11,343 bases of DNA from contig VYDD01000032.1 in the NCBI GenBank assembly GCA_009843625.1, positions 1-11,343 of the forward strand, read 5' to 3'. The first letter of the stretch is position 1; each line of letters starts with the position of its first letter. Shown here piece after piece: positions 7,159-11,343 of this stretch. Under the pieces are notes generated by a model. The model saw only the letters and a program-made list of their open reading frames with translations, did no database searches and had not been told where the DNA came from. Made by a program: the position numbers and the translations under genes. The DNA is from Gammaproteobacteria bacterium (lineage in GTDB: Bacteria; Gemmatimonadota; Gemmatimonadetes; Longimicrobiales; Gaopeijiaceae).

Positions 7159-8250
7159 TCACAGCCACGCCGCTGCCGGGGTGGTCAGCCCGGTGGTTTC
7201 GGGAAGCCCGTGCAGCACATTCATCCATTGGATCGCCCCTCCGGCAGCGCCCTTGACCAGGTTGTCGAGCGCCACCGTGACCGCCAGCGTGCCCCGGTTC
7301 ACCGCCATGGCCAGATGGGCGTGATTGCTGCCCACCACGTCCTTCAGCCTCGGCGGCGCATCGACCAGGTGCACGAAGGCCGCCTTCGCATAGTGATCGG
7401 CGTAGGCGTCGCGCACGTGGCTCGCGTCAACGCCGTCGAGCAGCCGGGCATGCAACACCATGTAGATGCCGCGCGCGAACGGGCCGGACGTCGGAACGAA
7501 GTGCAGTTGTACGCCCCGGCCGGTCGATGCCCTCAGGATCCCTTCCACTTCCGGCGCATGGCGATGCGCGAGCGGCTTGTACGCGAACATGTTGGCGTGC
7601 CGGGTCGGGTGGTGGGTCGTGGGCCTGGGAGCGCGGCCCGCCCCGGTACTCCCCGTCACCGCGCTGACCATCAGGCGGGGATCGACCAGCGCGCTGCGAC
7701 TACGTCCGGCCGGGCGGCCCCTTGCCTGGGGGCGAATCAGCGGCATGGCGGCGAGCAGCATCCCGGTGGCGAAGCATCCGGGATGGCCGACGTGGCGAGG
7801 CTTGCGTATGGTGGCGTGCTCCGGCAGCAGGCTCCGGAACATCGGCATGCGATCCGGGGCGCCGTGCTCAACCCCGTACACGGCTTCGTACGCTTCGGGG
7901 TCGCGAAAGCGAAAATCAGCGGAGACGTCGACCACGCTCGGGACGCACTGCCGCTCCGCACAGGCGCCGAGGGCCCGGTCGACCAGTTGGGCACTGGCTC
8001 CGTGGGCGGCGGTCGAGAAGATGGCGCAGCGGTCGCCGAGCGTGTCGGGCAGGTCGTCGATGGCGGTGAAGCGCAGGTCCGGCCACACGCCATGCAGGTT
8101 CGGGAAGACCGCGTCCACGGCCTCGTGCCTCCGGCTTCGCGACACGACCGCGGCCGGCTGCATGTACGGGTGGGACGCGAGCAGGCGAAGTAGCTCGCCG
8201 CCCACGTACCCGGATCCGCCCAGTACGATGGCGGGAATCGACTCAGGCAT
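7159..8250 (-). CDS. argC: N-acetyl-gamma-glutamyl-phosphate reductase
   Basis: ArgC reduces N-acetylglutamyl phosphate to the semialdehyde with NADPH, linking ArgB to ArgD. The 363-residue protein has the N-terminal dinucleotide motif GGSGYVGG (11-18), the catalytic Cys159 in GHPGCFATG (NPGCYPT in many homologues), the TGSTGAG and THHP segment, the HRHAPE motif (229-234), and the PTSGPFARGIY block that corresponds to PHLVPMTRGI. The C-terminus VDNLVKG-like block (ALDNLVKGAAGGAIQWMN) is typical. The His in GHPGC, where most ArgC proteins have Asn, is unusual. The ATG at 8250 lies within the end of the preceding gene (8-nt overlap) and a GGGGG run precedes it. LysY is the main alternative and is not favoured because of the argR context. 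Confidence 0.92.
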   Translation of the reverse strand: MPESIPAIVLGGSGYVGGELLRLLASHPYMQPAAVVSRSRRHEAVDAVFPNLHGVWPDLRFTAIDDLPDTLGDRCAIFSTAAHGASAQLVDRALGACAERQCVPSVVDVSADFRFRDPEAYEAVYGVEHGAPDRMPMFRSLLPEHATIRKPRHVGHPGCFATGMLLAAMPLIRPQARGRPAGRSRSALVDPRLMVSAVTGSTGAGRAPRPTTHHPTRHANMFAYKPLAHRHAPEVEGILRASTGRGVQLHFVPTSGPFARGIYMVLHARLLDGVDASHVRDAYADHYAKAAFVHLVDAPPRLKDVVGSNHAHLAMAVNRGTLAVTVALDNLVKGAAGGAIQWMNVLHGLPETTGLTTPAAAWL

Positions 8251-9301
8251 GGGCCCCCAGCCCTATGCGGGCGGCTACGGCGTCTCCAAGGCGGGCGCCG
8301 TGGGTGACCGCGTTCACCCCTTCCAGCCCCGTTCTCTCCCGGATGATGTCGAGCCCGACCTGGTTGTCGGTCGCGGGCCCCGTGATGAAGGCCGGGGTCA
8401 TCCCGAACTCCTCTTCGAGCAGCCTCGCGCCGCCCCAGGCAGCGACCGGATCAGACGCGCACAGGAGGAGGCACGAAATGTTTGCGCGCACCGCGTCGTC
8501 CCGCAGGATGGCCTCCACGCCGTATGCGCCCAGGATTCCGTCGCCGAGCTCGAAGACGATCGCGTCGGGACGCTCGGCCGCCAGGCGGCGCAGCATCGTG
8601 CGCGCCAGGTCCGGCGCGTTGCCGGGCCCGGTGCTGACGACGCCGAAGTCGGTGAAGATGGAGGTGTTGCGCGCACCCGCGTCCTCCATCGCCAGGATGT
8701 CGCGCCGCAGCGAGACGCCGGTTGCCTTGAAGGCGTCGACCACATGACCCCTGTGCCGGAGGCGCCCGATCACCGCGCATGCCGCCGCCGTTTTGCCGGA
8801 GTTCATGCAGGTGCCGGCGAGGGCCACCACGGGAACTCCTCCCAATTCCAGTCGCGCGCCGGTGTCGAGTGGGTCGCCGCCCACCCGGGCCGGGACGCCT
8901 ACGCGCTCGCCGAGATAGGGGAACTCTAGGACCACCCCGAGCACACGCGCGTCGAAGGGCTGTCCCAGGGAGGCGTTGACGGCGTCGCATATTCCCAGCA
9001 CGCCGCCCATGTTCAGTATCTGCACCGTGTCGCCCGGGCGCGTGGTTGCGGGCACGTGGCCGGAGTAGCCGAACAGCGCCTTGCGGTGGCCCAGCGCGCC
9101 CACGACGACATCCCCGCGGCGCACGCGCGCCATGCGTCCGCTGGCCAGTTCCAACTGGTTGTAGGACGACTTCTCGTTCAGCACCTCGACCGCCACCATC
9201 ACGCCCTCCTCGCTGGGAATGCGGTCGCCGACGCGGATCTCGCGGTCGGCACCCAGGTCCGAGGCCACGGACGCCAGCTTGTCGATGACGATGCTACGCA
9301 T
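8243..9301 (-). CDS. Uncharacterised P-loop (BioD/CobQ-like) protein in the arginine operon
   Basis: I recognise no named family for this 352-residue protein. Residues 1-150 look like a beta-rich domain with the conserved-looking stretches LNEKSSYNQLEL (41-52), RRGDVVVGALGHRKALFGY and ILNMGGVLG. The second half starts with a Walker A loop, GTCMNSGKT (163-171, Lys170), followed by AFKATGVSLRRDILAMEDAG, ELGDGILGAYG (251-261), CASDPVAAWGG and FITGPATDNQVG. The order resembles dethiobiotin-synthetase/CobQ/MobB-type ATPases, where a Gly-rich acidic motif after the P-loop binds substrate or metal. It is predicted cytosolic. The gene overlaps argR upstream and argC downstream by 8 nt each, so it is made stoichiometrically with arginine enzymes. 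The ATG at 9301 has GAGGG only 2 nt before it. Possible roles are an ATP-dependent ligase or amidase-like step, or a regulator; none can be chosen from sequence. Confidence 0.85.
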   Translation of the reverse strand: MRSIVIDKLASVASDLGADREIRVGDRIPSEEGVMVAVEVLNEKSSYNQLELASGRMARVRRGDVVVGALGHRKALFGYSGHVPATTRPGDTVQILNMGGVLGICDAVNASLGQPFDARVLGVVLEFPYLGERVGVPARVGGDPLDTGARLELGGVPVVALAGTCMNSGKTAAACAVIGRLRHRGHVVDAFKATGVSLRRDILAMEDAGARNTSIFTDFGVVSTGPGNAPDLARTMLRRLAAERPDAIVFELGDGILGAYGVEAILRDDAVRANISCLLLCASDPVAAWGGARLLEEEFGMTPAFITGPATDNQVGLDIIRERTGLEGVNAVTHGARLGDAVAARIGLGAHA

Positions 9302-9770
9302 TGCCCTCGTTCCGTGAGCCCGACAGGCCGGCCTCGCGGCGCAGCCGGCCCACCAGGGCACGCTGTTCGCTGCGGTTTCGGGTTGCGATGAAGATGGTGT
9401 CGTCGCCCGACAGTGTCGCCAGGACCTCCTTCCAGCCCATCCGGTCGAGGAAGAGCGCGATGCGCTGGGCGGCCCCGGTCGCGGTGCGCACAACGGTCAG
9501 ATTCGGACCGGCCGCGTGCACGGCGCGCGCGTAGCTGGAGAGCGTGCGGCGGTCCTCCTCCGAGAGGTTGAGAGGCCGGAGGCTGTAGCCGCCCGCGCCC
9601 TTCATCGCTCCCAACCGGGCCAGGTCCCGGCTGATGCAGGATTGGGTCACGACGATCCCGCGTTCTCCCAGCAGGCGCACGAGCTCCTTCTGGCTGGCGA
9701 CCTCGCGGTTCTCCAGGATTCTCGCGATCACCACCCGGCGCTGCGCAGGGGCTGTTCGTCGGTCTGACAT
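9294..9770 (-). CDS. argR: Arginine repressor ArgR
   Basis: The 158-residue form has the two ArgR domains. The N-terminal winged helix (about 10-60) includes SQKELVRLLGERG and the recognition segment TQSCISRDLARLG (42-54). The C-terminal oligomerisation and arginine-binding domain includes VVRTATGAAQRIALFLDRMG and GDDTIF (122-127), whose adjacent aspartates contact arginine in known ArgR proteins. It should bind operators as an arginine-loaded hexamer. Placement as first gene of the operon suggests autoregulation. The start is uncertain: ATG 9770 gives the usual length, but an in-frame ATG at 9812, inside a second copy of the same repeat, gives 172 residues beginning with the same MSDRR. Neither has a Shine-Dalgarno sequence. 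The 3' end overlaps the P-loop gene in ATGCGTAG (8 nt). Confidence 0.93.
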   Translation of the reverse strand: MSDRRTAPAQRRVVIARILENREVASQKELVRLLGERGIVVTQSCISRDLARLGAMKGAGGYSLRPLNLSEEDRRTLSSYARAVHAAGPNLTVVRTATGAAQRIALFLDRMGWKEVLATLSGDDTIFIATRNRSEQRALVGRLRREAGLSGSRNEGNA

Positions 9771-9779
9771 TCTGGCAGA
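9756..9779 (-). repeat. 24-bp direct repeat, proximal copy (contains ATG 9770)
   Basis: This block recurs 42 bp away at 9798-9821 with one mismatch in 24 bases. It contains an operator-like palindrome and the first codons (MSDRR) of the short ArgR form. The 42-bp offset keeps both copies in the same reading frame. Confidence 0.85.
9763..9779. promoter_or_regulatory. Candidate operator 1
   Basis: TCTGACA-TTC-TGGCAGA is a 17-bp palindrome with one mismatched pair, centred at 9771. It overlaps the argR ATG at 9770. Binding here would block translation initiation sequence access or elongating polymerase. ArgR is the obvious candidate ligand, although the sequence does not match the known ARG box. 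Confidence 0.5.
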
Positions 9780-9797
9780 GGGTCGCAGGGGAATCTG

Positions 9798-9821
9798 TCG
9801 TCGGTCTGACATTTTGGCAGA
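9798..9821 (-). repeat. 24-bp direct repeat, distal copy (contains ATG 9812)
   Basis: Second copy of the block at 9756-9779, differing at one base. It holds an in-frame ATG at 9812 and again encodes MSDRR. If this ATG is used, ArgR would begin with two MSDRR segments 14 residues apart. Confidence 0.85.
9805..9821. promoter_or_regulatory. Candidate operator 2
   Basis: TCTGACA-TTT-TGGCAGA is the same 17-bp palindrome as operator 1 with a different spacer base, centred at 9813. It contains the alternative argR ATG at 9812. The centre lies 42 bp, four helical turns, from operator 1. Confidence 0.5.
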
Positions 9822-9828
9822 CGTCACA

Positions 9829-9841
9829 TGACAGAATGGCA
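9829..9841. promoter_or_regulatory. Candidate operator 3
   Basis: TGACA-GAA-TGGCA repeats the core of operators 1 and 2 with different flanks; adding one base on each side gives ATGACAGAATGGCAT. Its centre at 9835 is 22 bp, about two helical turns, from operator 2. It overlaps the -35 hexamer of the weak rightward promoter and lies just downstream of the expected start of the leftward transcript, so one bound protein could affect both directions. Confidence 0.45.
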
Positions 9842-9844
9842 TAC

Positions 9845-9855
9845 TAACAGTGTTA
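9845..9855. promoter_or_regulatory. Perfect 11-bp palindrome at the predicted arg transcription start
   Basis: TAACA-G-TGTTA is perfectly symmetrical about 9850 and AT-rich compared with its surroundings. It lies at the expected +1 region of the leftward arginine promoter and over the -10 of the weak rightward promoter. It could be a further, differently spaced operator half-site pair or simply promoter sequence. Confidence 0.3.
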
Positions 9856-9860
9856 TGCAC

Positions 9861-9888
9861 ATGATATGCAGTTCTGCGGAATCGTCAA
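9861..9888 (-). promoter_or_regulatory. Sigma70-like promoter of the arginine operon
   Basis: On the minus strand, TTGACG (9888-9883) and TATCAT (9866-9861) are separated by 16 bp; each matches five of six consensus bases. Transcription would begin near 9853, giving a short leader of about 40 to 80 nt before argR depending on which ATG is used. All three operator-like palindromes lie downstream of this promoter, between it and the argR coding region, fitting repression by blocking initiation or early elongation. Confidence 0.6.
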
Positions 9889-9986
9889 CCCCCTGCCGGC
9901 GTTGGCTGCGGGCGAGGAGTGCCCCGGACAAATCTCGTACACCCCCAGCGGTACCGGGAATGGAGGAATGCCGCCGATTCCGGCAG
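9874..9986 (+). other. Structured 5' leader of the deoxyhypusine-synthase-like gene
   Basis: CTGCGGAATCG at 9874-9884 is complementary to CGATTCCGGCAG at 9975-9986 with a single bulged G, about 90 nt apart. The pairing would close most of the leader between the predicted start site and the GTG at 10029 into one large domain. A small inner hairpin, TGCCG (9969-9973) with CGGCA (9981-9985), competes with it, which is the geometry of a switch. I recognise no known riboswitch. The 5' arm also overlaps the divergent promoter region, so the symmetry may be coincidental. Confidence 0.3.
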
Positions 9987-10028
9987 ATTACCGGTCCGTT
10001 CAACCGCTTTTCCGCATGTGGAGGCTTC

Positions 10029-11243
10029 GTGACCGATCCTGCCAGACGCGATCTTCTTTGCCGCCCGGTCGAGCACGTCGACATCCGCGCGTTCGACGCC
10101 CGCCCGGTCATCGACCAGTTCCGGCCGACGGCCATCCAGGCCCGCAACCTGGCTCGCGCGGCGGACATCTGTTCGGAGATGCTCGCCGACCGGGAGTGCA
10201 CCATCATCCTCACGCTTGCCGGATCGCTCGTGTCCGCCGGCCTCAAGAAGGCGCTGGTGACGCTGATCGACTCCGGGATGGTGGACGTGGTGGTGTCGAC
10301 GGGCGCCAACATGGTGGATCAGGACTTCTTCGAGGCCCTGGGGTTCCGCCACTACATGGCGCCCGGCTCGCCCGAGCATCCCGTGGTGCCGGATGAACGC
10401 CTGCGCGAGCTGGGCATCGACCGCATCTACGACACCTATATCGACGAGCAGGAGTTGCGCGTCTGCGACCGGACGATGAGGGGCATCTTCGACCGCCTTT
10501 CCGCACGTCCGCATTCATCGCGGGAGATCCTGACCGAAATGGGCCGCTTCCTCGATGTGCGCTTCCCCGAGTCGGAATCCGTGGTGCTTTCCGCGTACCG
10601 CAAGGGCGTTCCGGTGTTCGTGCCCGCCCTCAGCGACTCCTCCGCCGGGTTCGGCATCGTGCTGCACCAGGCCGCGGCCGCGCGCGCAGGACGCGAGTCG
10701 GTGTCGCTGGACTCGGGGAGGGACTTCCTCGAACTGGCCCGAATCAAGCTCGCTTCCCGGGCTTCGGGGCTGCTCATGCTCGGAGGAGGGGTTCCGAAGA
10801 ACTTCGCCCAGGACATCGTGGTGGCCGCGGAGATGCTGCACGAGGACGATGCAGCCTCGGCGCGGGCGCCGGCTTCACAGAGTGGGACAGGGGCGTCGGC
10901 TTCACAGAGTGGGACAGGGGCGTCGGCTTCGGAGGATGGGACAGGGGCGTCGGCGCCCGCGGAGGTGTCGATGCACCGATACGCCGTGCAGCTCACGGTT
11001 GCCGACAGTCGCGACGGGGCCCTGTCCGGCTCCACCCTGCGCGAGGCCACGAGCTGGGGAAAGGTGGAGAGCGCACGCGAACAGATGGTGTTCTGTGAAG
11101 CCACGCTGGGCTTTCCCCTGCTCGCGAGCGACGCCTGGCATCGCCGGGCCTGGGAAGGCCGGACCGAACGCAGGTTGGCGGATTGGCTCGCCGTGCAGGC
11201 GGGCCCCGGGCGCCAGGATGTTCCTGCGCGACTTCCGGACTAA
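10029..11243 (+). CDS. Deoxyhypusine synthase-family protein (bacterial DHS-like)
   Basis: The 404-residue protein aligns along human deoxyhypusine synthase: LAGSLVSAGLK (64-73) for the TSNLISSGI block, MVDVVVSTGA, GIDRIYDTY, VPVFVPALSDSS, and LMLGGGVPKNF with Lys257 at the Lys287 position. The active-site Lys345 in SWGKV corresponds to Lys329, which carries the aminobutyl group. His288 is replaced by Asn258. The family transfers an aminobutyl group from spermidine using NAD; bacteria lack eIF5A, and homologues are linked to homospermidine or related polyamine synthesis, so the acceptor here is open. A tandem-repeat insert (280-309) sits just before strand YAVQL. The GTG at 10029 has GGAGG at 10020-10024 and begins the protein at the usual DLLxRPVEHVDIRxFD block; longer in-frame starts lack support. 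It diverges from argR, and its stop overlaps the next gene. Confidence 0.88.
   Translation: MTDPARRDLLCRPVEHVDIRAFDARPVIDQFRPTAIQARNLARAADICSEMLADRECTIILTLAGSLVSAGLKKALVTLIDSGMVDVVVSTGANMVDQDFFEALGFRHYMAPGSPEHPVVPDERLRELGIDRIYDTYIDEQELRVCDRTMRGIFDRLSARPHSSREILTEMGRFLDVRFPESESVVLSAYRKGVPVFVPALSDSSAGFGIVLHQAAAARAGRESVSLDSGRDFLELARIKLASRASGLLMLGGGVPKNFAQDIVVAAEMLHEDDAASARAPASQSGTGASASQSGTGASASEDGTGASAPAEVSMHRYAVQLTVADSRDGALSGSTLREATSWGKVESAREQMVFCEATLGFPLLASDAWHRRAWEGRTERRLADWLAVQAGPGRQDVPARLPD
10866..10954 (+). repeat. In-frame 27-bp tandem repeat (3.3 units) within the DHS-like gene
   Basis: Units at 10866-10892, 10893-10919 and 10920-10946 plus a partial fourth encode APASQSGTG, ASASQSGTG, ASASEDGTG and ASA. 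Units 1 and 2 differ by one base; unit 3 diverges in its middle. Because 27 is a multiple of three, copy-number change would alter the loop length without a frameshift. Confidence 0.95.
11240..11243. other. Convergent stop-codon overlap (DHS-like gene / leftward partial gene)
   Basis: CTAA holds TAA (11241-11243) for the rightward DHS-like gene and TAG on the other strand (11242-11240) for the leftward gene. It is the reverse complement of the overlap at 4966-4969. No terminator structure is visible. Confidence 0.7.
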
Positions 11244-11343
11244 CCCTTTGCGATCTCCTCCGCGGCCATCAGCGACAACGCGCAGAAGGTGAGGGTCCCG
11301 TTGGCCCAGCCGCTCCAGACGATCGTGGGAGCGCCCACCACGA
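11240..11343 (-). CDS. C-terminus of a probable GMC-type oxidoreductase (partial, start beyond window)
   Basis: The last 33 codons of a leftward gene are visible, ending SGWANGTLTFCALSLMAAEE and a short tail. The pattern closely resembles the C-terminal helix of FAD-dependent GMC oxidoreductases, where a Ser/Thr-Gly-x-x-Asn-Pro-Thr-Leu-Thr segment is followed by a helix of the type ALALRAAEHI. Here the usual NPTLT reads NGTLT, with the active-site Asn kept and Pro replaced by Gly. The family oxidises alcohols or sugars with FAD; the substrate cannot be told from this fragment. The frame runs open to the window edge and its TAG overlaps the DHS-like stop. Confidence 0.55.
   Translation of the reverse strand, partial: VVGAPTIVWSGWANGTLTFCALSLMAAEEIAKG

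Larger units (their letters stand above)
9828..9856 (+). promoter_or_regulatory. Weak candidate promoter for the deoxyhypusine-synthase-like gene
   Basis: ATGACA (9828-9833, five of six) and TGTTAT (9851-9856, four of six) are 17 bp apart on the plus strand. Transcription would start near 9863 and leave a leader of about 165 nt. The -35 is embedded in candidate operator 3, so the gene could share control with argR. Confidence 0.35.

Noticed and set aside
9763..9841. Classical ARG boxes or SOS/LexA boxes in the argR control region
   Set aside because: The palindromes lack the TGAAT/ATTCA half-sites of ARG boxes and the CTGT-N8-ACAG or CGAAC-N4-GTTCG LexA forms, so I describe them only as candidate operators.
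9813..9860. ArgR extended to an ATG at 9860
   Set aside because: This start would lie at or upstream of the predicted transcription start of the operon, and the added residues have no counterpart in the ArgR family.
9828..10028. Longer in-frame starts (9828, 9855, 9960) for the DHS-like gene
   Set aside because: The extra residues do not resemble the family, and these starts lack a ribosome-binding site. The predicted transcription start also lies downstream of 9828. GTG 10029 has GGAGG and begins at the conserved N-terminal block.
10866..10954. The 27-bp repeats as a small CRISPR array
   Set aside because: The units are directly adjacent with no spacers, are in frame with a real protein, and no cas gene is nearby.
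10436..11104. A 222-codon minus-strand frame opposite the DHS-like gene, with ADAPVP-type repeats
   Set aside because: It is the antisense reading of the tandem repeat and of a gene with clear homology; no start signal or family motif supports it.
1..11343. tRNA, rRNA, insertion sequence, prophage or toxin-antitoxin elements
   Set aside because: No transposase, integrase, terminal inverted repeats, tRNA-like cloverleaf or rRNA segment was seen on either strand.

Overview
The window is GC-rich, densely coding chromosomal DNA from a Gram-negative-type bacterium: it carries a Tat-exported enzyme and a lipoprotein, and I see no phage, IS or plasmid signature. The combination of a Tat amidase, a DUF6503-like lipoprotein, a DUF1015 protein and a bacterial deoxyhypusine-synthase homologue would fit Gemmatimonadota or a similar high-GC lineage. 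That placement is an impression from protein flavour, not a phylogenetic result.

Left part (about 1-4969, + strand): a possible upstream gene end, then a DUF1015/COG4198 protein (GTG start), a Tat-secreted amidase-signature hydrolase, a CysK/CysM-type PLP cysteine synthase, and a small lipoprotein resembling DUF6503. The DUF1015 protein carries a ParB/SerK-like ADGNHR motif. The genes are close together and all point right, but they need not share one pathway.

Middle part (9888 down to 4966, - strand): a compact arginine operon, read argR - uncharacterised P-loop protein - argC - argD - argB. Three of its four junctions overlap (8, 8 and 4 nt), which suggests translational coupling. argB, argC and argD cover the three steps from N-acetylglutamate to N-acetylornithine. 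No argA, argJ, argE, argF, argG or argH is visible here. The P-loop gene has no known role in arginine synthesis and is the most novel protein of the window.

Control region (about 9756-10028): a good sigma70-like promoter drives the arginine operon leftward, and a weaker candidate fires rightward. Three copies of the imperfect palindrome TGACA-N3-TGGCA lie between them, with centres 42 and 22 bp apart, which is close to whole helical turns. They are strong candidates for the site of the local ArgR, although they do not look like the E. coli or Bacillus ARG box. Two of them contain in-frame candidate start codons of argR.

Right part (10029-11243, + strand): a deoxyhypusine-synthase-family enzyme, divergent from argR, with an in-frame 27-bp minisatellite that inserts a flexible Ala/Ser/Gly/Thr loop. 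In bacteria this family is linked to polyamine chemistry, so sharing a control region with arginine genes makes sense. The window ends in the C-terminus of a leftward gene, probably a GMC-type oxidoreductase. Both convergent junctions (4966-4969 and 11240-11243) are four-base stop-codon overlaps with no terminator between the genes.
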